Shown: positions 1 to 11,666 of the stretch, piece by piece
Layout: each line of letters opens with the position of its first letter
Numbering within the stretch: the stretch's first letter is position 1
Assembly (NCBI RefSeq): GCF_916619195.1
Contig: NZ_CAKAKL010000002.1
Location: 1,778,871-1,842,870, forward strand
Source of the DNA: Inquilinus sp. Marseille-Q2685
GTDB taxonomy: Bacteria; Pseudomonadota; Alphaproteobacteria; DSM-16000; Inquilinaceae
Direction: 5' to 3'
Length of the DNA stretch: 64,000 nt
The notes under the pieces: generated by a model
The model's input: the letters and a program-made list of their open reading frames with translations, nothing else
Databases searched by the model: none
Told to the model about the DNA's origin: nothing
Program-made: the position numbers and the translations under genes

Positions 1-2305
1 TCGGCAGGTCGAGCACATGCAGGCCGAAAGGCGTCCCGGCCGTGGTGTCGTCGCGGATCGTGCCCCAATCGTCCAGGGTCCAGTGCACCGTGGCGGCCGC
101 CGGCAGCTCGAGGCGTAGCGCCTTGCCGGCCGGCAGGGCCCGCCGCTTCTGGTTGAAGCGCCAGCAGCGGACCGGCGAGACCACCTTGTCGACCTGGTAG
201 CGCCGCACCGGCTGCGGCGGCAGGTCGAACACCCGGCCGTCGCGCAGCGACCGCAGCAGCTTGATATGCTCGGAATGAGCCCAGACCAGCGGCATGGCGC
301 TGCCCGAGGGCCGGCCGCGGAACAGCTCGCGCGCCGGGATGTCGTCGGCGTCCCACACCTGCTCCGGCAGCAGCCCGCCCTCCCCGGCCGACCGCTCCAG
401 CGTCGCCAGCAGCGCCCTGGCCGCGTCGACGCGGCCGGCGGCCAGCTCGTAATGCGCGCGCTCGCCGGTCAGCAGCGGCCAGGCCCGGCCGATGCCGGTG
501 CCGTCGAAGGGCGCGCCGTCCGCATGCTCGCCATAGCCGTCGTCGTTGTAGCGGTACCAGACCGGGCCCTGCGGCAGCTCCGCCTTCAGCACCGCGTCGA
601 TCGCGCGCACCGTGTCGACGATGCGCGGGTCGTCCGGCGCACGCAGGCCGAAGCGCACCAGGGCCAGGGCGTCGGGGCTGATCAGCAGCGCGGCCTTGCG
701 CGCATCGTCGCCCGGCGGCCGGTTCTTCACCGGCACATAGCCGTCGAGCGGCGAGGCCGCATCCGCCGCATCGGCCGGGGCGATGCGGACATAGTAGCCC
801 TTGAGGCCGAGCCTGCCGCAGATCGCCGTGCCCTCGGCGAAGGTCCAGCGCTCGACCTCGTCGTTCCAGGCGTCGGCGGTCTCGCGCAGCCAGCGCGCCT
901 CCTCGGCGCTCGACGGCTCCAGGATGTCGGCCGCGGCCAGCAGGGCCGCGATCTCCACCGCCAAAGTGAAGGGCGAGTAGCCGGCATCCTCCTCCCACCG
1001 GTCCTGGCCGGTGACCGGGCCGTTGCGCAGGATGAAGCCGGCGGCGCGCCGCACCATCGGCACGAAGCGGGCCAGTTCCTCCCCGCTCAGCGCGCCCTCG
1101 CGCCGCAGCATGTCGGCCAGGAGGATCGGGAAGGCGCATTCGTCCATCTGCACCCCGTTCCAGTACGGGGTGCCGTCGAGCCAGACATTCTGCGACCAGT
1201 GGCCGTCGGCCTCCTGGATCGCCTGCAGATAGCCGAGGATCGCCCTGGCCTCGGCCGCCGCCCCGGCGGCGAGGAATCCGCCCGCGGTCTCGACCAGGTC
1301 GCGCGGCCAGACCAGGTGGTAGCCGCCGAGATCCTCGTCGCCCTTGGCGAAGCCCCAGGGGATCGACAGGGAGGCGATCACCGCACCGGGGAACTCCACG
1401 GTCTGGTGGCTGGCCAGCACCGCCGTGCTGGTGCGGTAGGCGACGGTCTCGGAGCCGGCGGTGCCGTCGAGCGGCAGCAGCCCGGACTGCCAGCGCCGCC
1501 AGCCCTCGACATAGAGGTCGCGCGCGGCCGCGAAGCCGCACTGCAGACCAGCCAAGGCGTGGTGCGCCGCCTCCTCCGGCCGCTCGCCGAAGCCGAGCGC
1601 CAGCAGGAAGCGGCCATCGGGCGCGGCGGCCAGGTCGATCTCCCCGGCCAGGGCGACATTGCCGTTCTCGGCCCGGCGCCAGGCCGGGTTCAGCGCGCCG
1701 GTCCGCGACAGCGTCTGCCAGCCGTCCGAGGTGCCGACATAGCCGACCGAACGGGCACGCCAGGGCACCGAGGCGGCCAGCGCCAGCGAGACGCCATCGG
1801 TGCCGCGGGCGAACAGCATCGGCGTGCCCTTATAGTCGTCGACCCAGCCGGTGTTGTCGGCGCCGGCATTGACCAGATGCGGCGCCAACAGCGCGAACAG
1901 CCGGTGGTCCGCCGGCTCGCCCTCGTGCAGGGTGAAGACGATCTCCTGCAGCAGCACCGGGCCGAGCGGGTTGGCCAGCACCGACTTCTCGATCCGCCAG
2001 CGGCCGTCCAGCGCGGTGTTGACCAGCCGGAAGGCCGGCACGCCGGCCTCGAGCATCCGCGTCTCCGACCGGGCGTCGCGCTTCTCCTCCGCAAAGTACC
2101 CGCCCGGGCCGGTGACGATCAGCCCGAGGTCGCGGACGCAGGCGGTGTCGATTCGCGGAAAGTAGATCTCGTTCAGGATGCCGTGGCTGAGGGTGAACCA
2201 CACGCGGCTGGTGCCGGAGAGGGCGGTGCCGACCCCCGACTTGGCGCTGGACGTCCACCGCGCCGGCCCGCCGGGCGCGCCCGGCGGCTGCTCGCCTCGA
2301 TCCAT
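1..2305 (-). CDS. GH15 glucoamylase / glucodextranase-type glucan 1,4-alpha-glucosidase (C-terminus cut by window edge)
   Basis: This enzyme releases glucose from the ends of alpha-1,4 (and possibly alpha-1,6) glucans. The frame is open from an ATG at 2305, preceded by a GGGAGGA ribosome site, to the window edge, giving 768 residues; family members are about 790-800, so only a short tail is missing. The N-terminus ([13 protein letters not shown], then [12 protein letters not shown]) is the beta-sandwich domain typical of bacterial glucoamylases. The catalytic barrel carries [10 protein letters not shown] and LLPEQVWD, the latter holding the likely general base Glu. I see no convincing signal peptide, so it may act on cytoplasmic glycogen. 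It is divergent from gnd across 142 bp, and its glucose would feed the zwf/gnd pathway next door. Confidence 0.88.
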   Translation of the reverse strand, partial: MDRGEQPPGAPGGPARWTSSAKSGVGTALSGTSRVWFTLSHGILNEIYFPRIDTACVRDLGLIVTGPGGYFAEEKRDARSETRMLEAGVPAFRLVNTALDGRWRIEKSVLANPLGPVLLQEIVFTLHEGEPADHRLFALLAPHLVNAGADNTGWVDDYKGTPMLFARGTDGVSLALAASVPWRARSVGYVGTSDGWQTLSRTGALNPAWRRAENGNVALAGEIDLAAAPDGRFLLALGFGERPEEAAHHALAGLQCGFAAARDLYVEGWRRWQSGLLPLDGTAGSETVAYRTSTAVLASHQTVEFPGAVIASLSIPWGFAKGDEDLGGYHLVWPRDLVETAGGFLAAGAAAEARAILGYLQAIQEADGHWSQNVWLDGTPYWNGVQMDECAFPILLADMLRREGALSGEELARFVPMVRRAAGFILRNGPVTGQDRWEEDAGYSPFTLAVEIAALLAAADILEPSSAEEARWLRETADAWNDEVERWTFAEGTAICGRLGLKGYYVRIAPADAADAASPLDGYVPVKNRPPGDDARKAALLISPDALALVRFGLRAPDDPRIVDTVRAIDAVLKAELPQGPVWYRYNDDGYGEHADGAPFDGTGIGRAWPLLTGERAHYELAAGRVDAARALLATLERSAGEGGLLPEQVWDADDIPARELFRGRPSGSAMPLVWAHSEHIKLLRSLRDGRVFDLPPQPVRRYQVDKVVSPVRCWRFNQKRRALPAGKALRLELPAAATVHWTLDDWGTIRDDTTAGTPFGLHVLDLP

Positions 2306-2447
2306 CGCATGTCCTCCCTCGGCGCCCGATCGCCGCCCGTCCGGTCATTCGGACTCGAAACCGGCGCGGCGCGGGCGCACCATCGGCGTCATCACGCGTT
2401 GGTACGCTACCATCAGCGCAGCCGAAGGAAACGAGAGGACCTGTGGA

Positions 2448-3431
<984 letters not shown>

Positions 3432-3434
3432 GCC

Positions 3435-4964
3435 ATGGCGGCGCTGATCTCGCCCTCCCCCGCGAAGCCGGCGGGCACCCCGCCGGCCCCGCCCTGCACC
3501 TTCGTCATCTTCGGCGCCTCGGGCGACCTGACCGGACGCCTCCTGACCCCGGCCCTCTACCACCTGATGCGCGAGGGCCTGCTGGACCCCGGCTTCGAGA
3601 TCCTCGGGGTGGACCGGGTCGAGAACAATGACGAGGGCTTCCGCAAGACCCTCGGCCAGGCGCTCCACACGATCGGCATCGAAGGCGCCATCGACGAGGC
3701 CGCCTGGGGCCGGCTGGCCGCCGGCATCCACTACCTGACCGGCGACTTCGCCGATCCCGGCACCTTCCAGAGGCTGGCGGAGCATCTGGACCAGCGGGGC
3801 AAGGCCACCGGCAAGTCCAACGCGGTGTTCTACCTGGCGGTGGCGCCGCGCTTCTTCGCCCCGATCGCCACCGCGCTGTCGGCCGCGGGCCTGCTGGACG
3901 AGAGCGACGTCGGCTTCCGCCGGCTGGTGGTTGAGAAGCCGTTCGGCACCGACCTGGCCTCGGCGCGGGACCTGAATGCCAGGCTGCTGGCCGTGGCATC
4001 CGAGAGGCAGATCTACCGGATCGACCACTATCTCGGGAAGGAGACGGTCCAGAACATCATGGCCTTCCGGTTCGGCAACGGCATCTTCGAGCCGATCTGG
4101 GACCGCGACCATATCGAGCATGTGCAGATCACCGCGGCCGAGACGGTGGGGGTGGAGCGGCGCGGCCGCTTCTACGACGCCACCGGGGCGCTGCGCGACA
4201 TGGTGCCGAACCACCTGTTCCAGCTGCTGGCCATGACCGCGATGGAGGCGCCGAACTCCTTCGACGCCGACGCGGTGCGCACCGAGAAGGCCAAGGTGGT
4301 CGAGGCGGTGCGCGACCTGACGCCCGAGGAGGCGGCCAAGGTGGTGGTGCGCGGCCAGTACGGCGCCGGCACGGTGCTGGGCAAGCCGCGCGCGGCCTAC
4401 CGGCAGGAGCCGGACGTGGCGCCGGACAGCCGGACCGAGACCTATGTCGCGATGAAGCTGGCGATCGACAACTGGCGCTGGTCCGGCGTGCCGTTCTACC
4501 TGCGCACCGGCAAGTCGCTGGCGGTGCGGCGCACCGAGATCGCGATCCAGTTCAAGCGGGCGCCGGCGGTGCTGTTCCGCGACGCGGTCAACGCCCCGAC
4601 GCCGAACCTGCTGGTGATCCGCATCCAGCCGGACGAGGGCATCTCGCTGCGCTTCGCCGCCAAGGTGCCGGGGCGGGAGATGCGGCTGGGCCAGGTCGAG
4701 ATGGATTTCCGCTACGCCGAGCACTTCAAGGCGGAGCCGCAGACCGGGTACGAGACGCTGATCTACGACTGCCTGACCGGCGACCCGACGCTGTTCCAGC
4801 GCGCCGACAACATCGAGTCCGGCTGGTCCGAGGTGCAGACGATCCAGACCCTCTGGGCCGGGCTGACCGACCCGCCGGACATCTACCCGGCCGGCAGCGA
4901 CGGCCCGGCCTGCGCCGACGAGCTGCTGGCGCGGGACGGGTACCAATGGCTGCCGCTGACCTGA
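3435..4964 (+). CDS. zwf: Glucose-6-phosphate 1-dehydrogenase
   Basis: Catalyses the NADP+-dependent oxidation of glucose 6-phosphate to 6-phosphogluconolactone, the entry step of the oxidative pentose-phosphate and Entner-Doudoroff pathways. At 509 residues it has the normal length. The nucleotide-binding loop FGASGDLTG is at residues 26-34 and the active-site signature RIDHYLGKE at 195-203. It is the second gene of a gnd-zwf-HAD operon and overlaps the next gene by 1 to 19 bp depending on the start. No pgl (6-phosphogluconolactonase) is visible here. Confidence 0.97.
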   Translation: MAALISPSPAKPAGTPPAPPCTFVIFGASGDLTGRLLTPALYHLMREGLLDPGFEILGVDRVENNDEGFRKTLGQALHTIGIEGAIDEAAWGRLAAGIHYLTGDFADPGTFQRLAEHLDQRGKATGKSNAVFYLAVAPRFFAPIATALSAAGLLDESDVGFRRLVVEKPFGTDLASARDLNARLLAVASERQIYRIDHYLGKETVQNIMAFRFGNGIFEPIWDRDHIEHVQITAAETVGVERRGRFYDATGALRDMVPNHLFQLLAMTAMEAPNSFDADAVRTEKAKVVEAVRDLTPEEAAKVVVRGQYGAGTVLGKPRAAYRQEPDVAPDSRTETYVAMKLAIDNWRWSGVPFYLRTGKSLAVRRTEIAIQFKRAPAVLFRDAVNAPTPNLLVIRIQPDEGISLRFAAKVPGREMRLGQVEMDFRYAEHFKAEPQTGYETLIYDCLTGDPTLFQRADNIESGWSEVQTIQTLWAGLTDPPDIYPAGSDGPACADELLARDGYQWLPLT

Positions 4965-5803
4965 TGCCGGAGCACCCCGCCGCCCCCGCTGGGCGCATCG
5001 CCCTGCTGATCTCCGACGTCGACGGCACGCTGGCCGACCCGGACAAGGTGGTGACCCCGGCCTCGGTGGCAGCGGTGCGCCGGCTGGGCGAGGCCGGGAT
5101 CGGCTTCTCGATCGTCTCCAGCCGGCCGCCGCGCGGCCTGGCCGGGCTGATCATGCAGCTGGGCCTGGCCCTGCCCCTGGGCGGCTTCAACGGCGGCACC
5201 ATCTTCCGGCCCGACGGGAGCGTGGTGTCGGAACTCGCGGTGCCGGAGGCGGCGGCGCGGATCGCGCTGGCGACGCTGCGCCGCTTCGGCGCCGATCCCT
5301 GGGTGTTCGCCGACAATCAGTGGATCGCGACCGATCCGGACGGGGAATATGTGCCGCTGGAGCGGCGCACGGTGGGGTTCGAACCGACCATTGTCGCCGA
5401 TCTCGACCCCTATCTGGCGCGCGCCGGCAAGATCGTCGGCGCCTCCGGCGACTTCGAGAGGCTGGCCCGCTGCGAGGCGGAGCTGCGGGGCCTGCTGGGC
5501 GGCAGCGCCATCGCCGCCCGGTCGCAGCGCTACTATCTCGACATCAACCACCCCGAGGCCGACAAGGGCCACGCGGTCGGCCGCATCGCCGCGGCGGCGG
5601 GGGTGGACCCGGCCGCGGTGGCGGTGATCGGCGACGCCGCCAACGACGTGCCGATGTTCCGCGCCGCCGGCCTGTCGATCGCCATGGGCAACGCCATCGA
5701 CGAGGTGAAGGCGCTGGCCCATTTCGTCACCGCCGGCAACGACGCCGACGGCTTCGCCCAGGCGGTGGACCGCTTCCTGCTGCCGCGGGCGCCGAGGGCA
5801 TAG
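4946..5803 (+). CDS. HAD-superfamily phosphatase, Cof/HAD-IIB type
   Basis: A cytoplasmic sugar-phosphate phosphatase of the HAD-IIB (Cof) class. The nucleophile motif DVDGT is at residues 24-28, a Ser-bearing motif II follows (IVSSRPP), and the C-terminal GDAANDVPMF supplies the Mg-binding acids. The 285-residue length is typical. The ATG at 4946 lies inside zwf; a second in-frame ATG at 4964 overlaps the zwf stop by one base (TGATG) and is an equally good start. Translational coupling to zwf suggests a role with hexose phosphates, but the exact substrate cannot be read from the sequence. Confidence 0.85.
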   Translation: MAAADLMPEHPAAPAGRIALLISDVDGTLADPDKVVTPASVAAVRRLGEAGIGFSIVSSRPPRGLAGLIMQLGLALPLGGFNGGTIFRPDGSVVSELAVPEAAARIALATLRRFGADPWVFADNQWIATDPDGEYVPLERRTVGFEPTIVADLDPYLARAGKIVGASGDFERLARCEAELRGLLGGSAIAARSQRYYLDINHPEADKGHAVGRIAAAAGVDPAAVAVIGDAANDVPMFRAAGLSIAMGNAIDEVKALAHFVTAGNDADGFAQAVDRFLLPRAPRA

Positions 5804-5829
5804 GCGCCAGCTCCAACTGCACGGCCCTG

Positions 5830-5959
5830 CCCCCTCACCCTCCCGTCGCTTCGCGCCGGGCCCCTCCCTCTCCCCGAGGAGAGGGGAATTCGAGCTGCGG
5901 CCTCCTTTACCTCTCCTTGGGGAGAGGTCGAAATCGCGCAGCGATTTCGGGTGAGGGGG
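5830..5959. repeat. Intergenic inverted repeat with CCCCCTCACCC arms
   Basis: Perfect 11-bp arms at 5830-5840 and 5949-5959 enclose smaller palindromes (CTCTCCCC/GGGGAGAG and AATCGC/GCGATT). The element fills the gap between two convergent genes and could act as a transcription barrier in both directions. It resembles the element at 59711-59840. Confidence 0.7.
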
Positions 5960-5969
5960 TGGCTCCGGC

Positions 5970-7382
5970 CTATCCAGTATGGACCTGACGCTGCCGCGCC
6001 ACGGCGGCGCCGGTCTCGCCGAGATCCCAGAACAGCCCCGTCATCATCTGCAGCCCTTCGCGGGCCAGCGGGGCCAGCAAATGCTCGTCGGGCCCATGCT
6101 GGCGGCAGCCGCCATAGGAGTGCGGCACCCAGACCGTGGCCAGGCCCAGCGTACCGGCGAAGACTTCGTTCGGCAGCGACCCGCCGACATTGGGCAGCAC
6201 CATCGGCGCGGCGCCGGTGGTGGCGGCGATCGAGCCGGCGGCCCAGCGCGCCCAGGGGTCGTCGGGGTCGAGACGCGTCGCCGGCATCGGCGTGCCGGAC
6301 TCGCTGACCTCGATGCCGCGGAAGCCCTGGGACTCGAGATAGGCGCCGACCGTGCCCGGCAGGTCCGAGACGTCGGTGCCGACGACGAAGCGCAGCTGAC
6401 AGTGCACCCGGGCCGATGGCGGGATCGCGTTCTGCGGCGCGTCCGGCGTGCCGGCGGTGAAGGCCAGCACCTCCAGCGCGTTCCAGCCGAACACCCGCTC
6501 GGCCGGGCTCAGCCCCGGCTCGCCCCAGCCCTCGGCCAGCATCGCGCCCTCGGCGTCGCGGGCGATGGCGACATCGGCCAGGGCCCGGCGCACGGACTCC
6601 GGTACCGGCGGCGGCCGCAGCCCGGGCACCCGGATGGCGCCGCGGGCATCGACCAGCGCGGCGACGGCATTGGCCAGGATGGTGGCTGGGTTGGGCAGGA
6701 GGCCGCCCCAGTTGCCGGAATGGTGGCTGCCCTCGCGCAGAGTCAGGCGCAGGTCGAAATTGATCACGCCGCGGGTGCCCAGCGCGATCATCGGCCGGCC
6801 CGCATCGAGCCGCGGCCCGTCCGAGGCGATCAGCACGTCGGCGGCCAGCAGGTCGCGGTTCGCGGCGCAGATCTCGTCCAGGCCGGGCGAACCGATCTCC
6901 TCGCTGGTCTCGACCAGGAAGGCCATGTTGAAGCCGAGCCGGCCACCGCGCGCCTGCAGCACCTGCTCGACCGCGGCGATGTTGATCGAATGCTGGCCCT
7001 TGTTGTCGGCGGTGCCGCGGCCGTACCAGCGGTCGCCCTCGACGGTGATCCGCCAGGGGTCGAGCCCGGCCCGCCAGCGCTCCGGCGCGCCCAGCACCAC
7101 GTCGCCATGGCCGTAGCACAGCACGCCGGGCAGGCCGTCGCCCTCCTGCCGCAGGGCGATCAGCGCCGGGGCGCCGGGCGCGGCCGGGTTCGGGACGAGG
7201 TGCAGGTCGAAGCCGAGCCGGGCCAGGCTCGGGCCGATCTCGCGCTGCAGGTAGTCGAGCAGCGGCGCGCGGTCGGCCGCCTGGCTCTCGGTGCGGATGC
7301 CGATGCGGCGGTCGAGATCGGCCAGGAAGCCGCCCTCGTCGAAATAGCGCGCCGCGCCGGCGATCGCCGCGTCCCGTGTCAT
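5970..7382 (-). CDS. M20-family metallopeptidase / amidohydrolase
   Basis: A di-zinc hydrolase of the M20 family (dipeptidase, deacylase or carboxypeptidase type). Metal ligands are visible: His92 and Asp94 in YGHGD, Asp126 in GRGTADNKG, and the catalytic and ligand Glu161/Glu162 in ETSEEIGS. A dimerisation domain follows (LREGSHHSGNWGG). With the ATG at 7382, preceded by GGAGGCAGGG, it has 470 residues, normal for the family; a longer frame starting at 7454 lacks a ribosome site. No signal peptide is seen, so it is probably cytoplasmic. The substrate is unknown, and it is not obviously in an operon with metY, from which it is separated by a 291-bp repeat-filled gap. Confidence 0.9.
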   Translation of the reverse strand: MTRDAAIAGAARYFDEGGFLADLDRRIGIRTESQAADRAPLLDYLQREIGPSLARLGFDLHLVPNPAAPGAPALIALRQEGDGLPGVLCYGHGDVVLGAPERWRAGLDPWRITVEGDRWYGRGTADNKGQHSINIAAVEQVLQARGGRLGFNMAFLVETSEEIGSPGLDEICAANRDLLAADVLIASDGPRLDAGRPMIALGTRGVINFDLRLTLREGSHHSGNWGGLLPNPATILANAVAALVDARGAIRVPGLRPPPVPESVRRALADVAIARDAEGAMLAEGWGEPGLSPAERVFGWNALEVLAFTAGTPDAPQNAIPPSARVHCQLRFVVGTDVSDLPGTVGAYLESQGFRGIEVSESGTPMPATRLDPDDPWARWAAGSIAATTGAAPMVLPNVGGSLPNEVFAGTLGLATVWVPHSYGGCRQHGPDEHLLAPLAREGLQMMTGLFWDLGETGAAVARQRQVHTG

Positions 7383-7489
7383 CCCTGCCTCCGCTGGAGG
7401 CCGGGCGTCGGGGCCCGGCGCTGCAACGGTCGCAAATGGGGGGCGGCTCGCCAAGCCCCTGCGGCAGGAAAGCAGGCCTGTCCCGTTTC

Positions 7490-7650
7490 ATCCCCCCTCC
7501 CCTTGCGGGAGGGGGTAGGGGGGTACTGGCGCCGCCGGGACCGATGCCGGACGACCGTCGGAGAAGACAGCCGTCCTGGCTGCCCTGTACCCATTACCTC
7601 ATCGACAACCCCCCTCCCCCTACCCCCTCCCGCGAGGGGAGGGGGAGGAT
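7490..7650. repeat. Inverted repeat with CCCCTCCCC / GGGGAGGGG ends
   Basis: Two G/C-run palindromes about 100 bp apart (near 7493-7522 and 7611-7650) mirror each other. They occupy most of the 291-bp gap between the M20 peptidase and metY. A closely related element lies at 47103-47276. No gene is seen in the gap. Confidence 0.65.
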
Positions 7651-7673
7651 AGATGGATGGAGCCTGCTTAAGG

Positions 7674-8984
<1,311 letters not shown>

Positions 8985-8989
8985 GGAAC

Positions 8990-9019
8990 TCTCCCGAGGA
9001 AGGCAGCGGCGTCGGGAGA
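8990..9019 (-). promoter_or_regulatory. Hairpin covering the metY Shine-Dalgarno
   Basis: On the metY strand, TCTCCCGA (9012-9019) pairs perfectly with TCGGGAGA (8990-8997) across a 14-base loop. The downstream arm contains the GGGAG ribosome site of metY, so the fold would hide it. Upstream, 9020-9105 is strikingly AT-rich for this genome and probably holds the promoter. I tested by eye for the known SAM-II form and did not find it. Confidence 0.5.
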
Positions 9020-9107
9020 TATATTAACGCGATCTGATCGATGTTCAATTTATAAATATCGGTTTTGAATGTTGATTTTGTTATAATACAAATTCATGTG
9101 CACAAAC

Positions 9108-9185
9108 TGTCATGCCCGGGCTTGACCCGGGCATCCAGAAGGTGTCGACATTCTCTGGATTGCCGGGTCAAGCCCGGCAATGACA
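9108..9185. repeat. 78-bp palindromic repeat, copy 1
   Basis: The ends TGTCA and TGACA enclose two palindromes built on CCGGGCTTGACCCGG, joined by CCAGAAGGTGTCGACATTCT. Further copies lie at 48897-48974 (opposite orientation) and 58637-58714. It sits between the metY upstream region and the end of the molybdoenzyme gene. Confidence 0.85.
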
Positions 9186-9208
9186 GCAGGGGAGGACGCG
9201 CCTCCCCC

Positions 9209-11617
9209 CTACTCCGCCGCCTCGGCCCTCGGGTCGAGGATCACGGGCGGGTCGAAGGCGGTGACGCGCGGCGCCGGGCCTTCGAGCCTGGCGATCTCGA
9301 CCAGGCAGGTGTGGGCGCTGGGCCCCTGCCCCAGCCGCGAGGTGCCCTTGTCCCGGGTCAGGACGTTCGGGTTGCCGTGCTTGCACATGGCCCCGATCTC
9401 GCCCGGCACCTCCGGGTCGTACCAGGCGCCGGTGGCGAGCTGGATCACGCCTTGCATCACCCGGTCGGTGACCACCGCGCCCGCGAGGCAGGCGCCGCGG
9501 TCGTTGAACAGCCGCACCACGTCGCCGTCCTGGATGCCGCGGGCGGCGGCGTCGGCCGGGTGGATCCACACCGGCTCGCGGTCCGCCACCTTCTCGCTGC
9601 GGCTGGTCACGCCGGCGTCGAGCTGGCTGTGCAGCCGGGTCTTCGGCTGGTTCGAGATCAGGTGCAGCGGGAAGCGTTCGGTCTCCGGCGAGCCGAGCCA
9701 TTCCGCCGGCTCGAACCACATCGGGTGGCCCGGGCAGTCGTCATAGCCGAAGCCGGCGATGCGGTCGGAGAAGATCTCGATCCGGCCGCTCGGCGTCGGC
9801 AGCTTGTTGGCCACCGGGTCGGCGCGGAAGGCCTCGAGCAGGATCTTCGGCCTGGCCGACAGCGGCAGCTCGACATGGCCGATCTCCCAGAACTCCTGGA
9901 AGCCCGGCAGCTCGATCCCGGACTCGGCGGCGGTGCGGCGGTCGTTCTCGTAGAAATGCTGCACCCAGCCCATCTCGTCGCGGCCCTCGGTGAAGGCCTC
10001 GCGGGCGCCGGCCCGGTCCGACAGCTCGGTCAGGATGTCGAAGTCGCTGCGCGCCTGGCCGACCGGCGGGATCGCCTGCGGCATGGCCAGGATGTAGGGA
10101 TCGCGCGCGGCGCCGCCGATGTCGTTGCGCTCGAAGCTGGTGGTCGCCGGCAGCACGATGTCGGCGCGGCGGGCCACCGGCGTCCACCACGGCTCCTGCA
10201 CGATCACCGTCTCCGGCTTCGCCCAGGCGCGCAGCAGGCGGTTGAGGTCCTGGTGGTGGTGGAACGGGTTGCCGCCGGCCCAGTAGACCAGCCGGGTGTC
10301 GGGATAGGTGATCCTGTGGCCGTTGTAGTCGTCGGTCTCGCCCGGCCGCAGCAGCAGGTCGGAGATGCGGGCGACCGGGATGTAGCGGCCGGTCGGGTTC
10401 GGGCCGGGGACGATGCGGGTGCGGCTGCGGCCGTCGCTGGCCGAGCCGACATTGGCCTCGGCGCCGTAGCCGTAGCCGATGCCGCCGCCGGGCAGGCCGA
10501 TCTGGCCCAGCATCGCCGCCAGCACCGTGCCCATCCAGTAGGGCTGCTCGCCATGGTCGGAGCGCTGCAGCGACCAGCTGAGGCTGATCAGCGTGCGCTG
10601 CGAGGCCATGCGCCGGGCCAGGCCGCGGATGGTGTCGGCGGACAGGCCGGAGATCGCGGCCGCCCAGTCGGCGTCCTTCGGCGTGCCGTCGGACCGGCCC
10701 ATGAGGTAGGGCAGGAAGCGGTCGAAACCGGTGGTGTAGCGGTCGACGAAACCGCGATCGTACAGCCCCTCGGCCACCAGAGTGTGGGCCAGGCCGAGCA
10801 TGATCGCGGTGTCGGTGTTCGGCCGCGGCGCCAGCCATTCGGCGCCCGCCTCCTCCGCCATGTCGTCGCGCACCGGGCCGATATAGACGAACTGCACCCC
10901 GGCCTCGCGGCTGCGGCGGTTCCAGTCGCGCTGGGTGTGCTTGCCGGTGCCGCCCGAGGCGATCTGGCTGTTGCGCGGCGGCATGCCGCCGAAGGCGACG
11001 ACCAGGCGGCCGTCGGCGGCGATGCTGCGCCAGTCGGTGGTCTCGACCAGCACCCGGTTGAAGTCGCCGATGATGTGCGGCATCAGCGGCAGGGCGGCGC
11101 CGAAGCTGTAGTTGTTGACCGAGGCGGTGTAGCCGCCGGTGAAGCCCAGCATGCGGCGCAGCAGGGTCGGCGCGTTGTGCAGCCGCCCGGCGCTACCCCA
11201 GCCGTAGCTGCCGCCATAGATGGATTCGGCGCCGTGGTCGGTCCGCACCCGCTGCAGCTCGCCCGCCACCAGCTCCAGCGCCGTCTCCCACGACACCGGC
11301 ACGAAGGCGTCAGCGCCGCGGCGGCTGCCGTCGCTCCTGTGCCGCTTCGCCAGCCAGCCGGCCCGGACCATCGGCTGCGGGATGCGCAGGTTGCCGTGCA
11401 CCATGCCGGGCAGCGAGTTGATGATCGGCGACGGGTCGATGTCGCTGGCATAGGGCTGGATGCCGACCATCTTGTCGCCGTCGACGACGGCCATGACTGC
11501 GCCGTAATGGCTGGAGGACGGGCTCAGACGGGGCACGGGCAGGTCTCCCTGTGGTCGCAGCAGCGGGGCCCCAGATGGTCGCAGCCGAAATGCCGTCGTC
11601 AACCGGATTTCCGTCAT
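9209..11617 (-). CDS. Molybdopterin oxidoreductase of the BisC/TorA/DorA (biotin, TMAO or DMSO reductase) family
   Basis: A bis-MGD molybdenum enzyme that reduces S- or N-oxides. The Mo ligand is predicted to be Ser171 in NNYSFGAALPLMPH, matching the Ser-ligated class, and the N-terminus lacks the Cys cluster motif of Fe-S-bearing relatives. No Tat signal is present, so it should be cytoplasmic like BisC rather than periplasmic TorA. The C-terminal domain (WIHPADAAARGI, then RLFNDRGACL) is the molybdopterin-binding module. The ATG at 11617 gives 802 residues; an in-frame GTG at 11629 is possible. It is a single gene divergent from the YihY gene. Biotin sulfoxide or methionine sulfoxide are likely substrates, by inference only. 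Confidence 0.85.
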   Translation of the reverse strand: MTEIRLTTAFRLRPSGAPLLRPQGDLPVPRLSPSSSHYGAVMAVVDGDKMVGIQPYASDIDPSPIINSLPGMVHGNLRIPQPMVRAGWLAKRHRSDGSRRGADAFVPVSWETALELVAGELQRVRTDHGAESIYGGSYGWGSAGRLHNAPTLLRRMLGFTGGYTASVNNYSFGAALPLMPHIIGDFNRVLVETTDWRSIAADGRLVVAFGGMPPRNSQIASGGTGKHTQRDWNRRSREAGVQFVYIGPVRDDMAEEAGAEWLAPRPNTDTAIMLGLAHTLVAEGLYDRGFVDRYTTGFDRFLPYLMGRSDGTPKDADWAAAISGLSADTIRGLARRMASQRTLISLSWSLQRSDHGEQPYWMGTVLAAMLGQIGLPGGGIGYGYGAEANVGSASDGRSRTRIVPGPNPTGRYIPVARISDLLLRPGETDDYNGHRITYPDTRLVYWAGGNPFHHHQDLNRLLRAWAKPETVIVQEPWWTPVARRADIVLPATTSFERNDIGGAARDPYILAMPQAIPPVGQARSDFDILTELSDRAGAREAFTEGRDEMGWVQHFYENDRRTAAESGIELPGFQEFWEIGHVELPLSARPKILLEAFRADPVANKLPTPSGRIEIFSDRIAGFGYDDCPGHPMWFEPAEWLGSPETERFPLHLISNQPKTRLHSQLDAGVTSRSEKVADREPVWIHPADAAARGIQDGDVVRLFNDRGACLAGAVVTDRVMQGVIQLATGAWYDPEVPGEIGAMCKHGNPNVLTRDKGTSRLGQGPSAHTCLVEIARLEGPAPRVTAFDPPVILDPRAEAAE

Positions 11618-11666
11618 GGCCGCCAACACCTATGGTTGCCCGGACGGGGGGAGGCGCCGAATCGCG

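Noticed and set aside
8985..9110. SAM-II riboswitch upstream of metY
   Set aside because: The short pseudoknot pattern expected for SAM-II could not be found by eye; only a simple hairpin over the ribosome site is supported.
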